From contig CAJNDS010000913.1 of the NCBI GenBank assembly GCA_905221605.1, positions 640,836 through 704,835 of the forward strand: 64,000 bases of DNA, given 5' to 3'. A program made the position numbers and the translations under genes. Shown here piece after piece: positions 63,987 to 64,000 of the stretch. Every line of letters starts with the position of its first letter. Position 1 is the stretch's first letter. Below the pieces are notes generated by a model. It had not been told where the DNA came from. It worked only from the letters and a program-made list of their open reading frames with translations, and did no database searches. The stretch comes from Symbiodinium natans. Taxonomy: Eukaryota > Sar > Dinophyceae > Suessiales > Symbiodiniaceae.

Positions 63987-64000
63987 GTCAGCCGCAGTGG

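Overview
The window looks like nuclear DNA of a dinoflagellate, most like a member of the Symbiodiniaceae or a relative. Three things point there. The two long terminal repeats (LTRs) of a young retrotransposon carry a near-complete copy of the dinoflagellate spliced-leader exon. Interstitial telomere-like tracts are of the TTTAGGG/CCCTAAA type. The rest is GC-rich, repeat-dominated DNA with no host gene I can recognise. No tRNA, rRNA or CRISPR array was seen.

Layout. Positions 1-12850 are non-coding, with dispersed repeat pairs (74-236 with 8840-8998; 5621-6040 with 7351-7852), microsatellites, a (TGC)18 tract, interstitial telomeric DNA (10440-11130) and homopolymer runs. Positions 12855-13112 are the left part of a satellite unit. 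An LTR retrotransposon of about 17.26 kb (13113-30369) interrupts that unit, which resumes at 30473. Positions 30473 to about 50340 are an irregular tandem array of about 1.07-1.9 kb units. A 2.5-kb Mutator-like non-autonomous DNA transposon (43164-45688, 9-bp target duplication) is inserted in it, and it contains its own alternating GC-rich minisatellite. Positions 50340-54070 hold diverged copies of the same modules, 54071-54600 is a 265-bp tandem duplication, and about 55030-63545 is a second satellite array with 931-bp and 952-bp higher-order units. The window ends with (CCCTTGAG)9.

The retrotransposon is the centre of interest. Its LTRs are 294 bp and differ at one base, so it inserted recently. 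Its coding content, in order, is: Gag with two CCCH zinc fingers, a protease-like domain with an odd active site, a Cys-rich region, RT thumb/connection, RNase H, an unknown alpha/beta region, an unknown segment, a Ty3/gypsy-type integrase with GPY/F module, a cytosine-methyltransferase-like fold lacking its PC motif, RT fingers/palm with YVDD, a Tpt1/KptA-like tRNA 2'-phosphotransferase, a C2H2 finger, two RanBP2-like fingers, a membrane helix, a SWIM finger and a PLD-family phosphodiesterase. The reverse transcriptase is therefore split just after its catalytic YVDD, and its two halves lie on opposite sides of the integrase. Five long ORFs overlap one another in shifted frames.

About ten copies of a short bulged-G hairpin, all in sense orientation, are spread along the element, mostly in the leader, inter-domain linkers and 3' region. 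One stem pair appears as T-A, C-G, G-C and A-T in different copies, which is direct covariation evidence for a selected or mobile RNA/DNA hairpin. The combination of split RT, a captured RNA-repair enzyme, a PLD nuclease, a spliced-leader-bearing LTR and covarying hairpins is the best candidate here for an undescribed system. Domain calls were made by eye from motifs; no database search was run.
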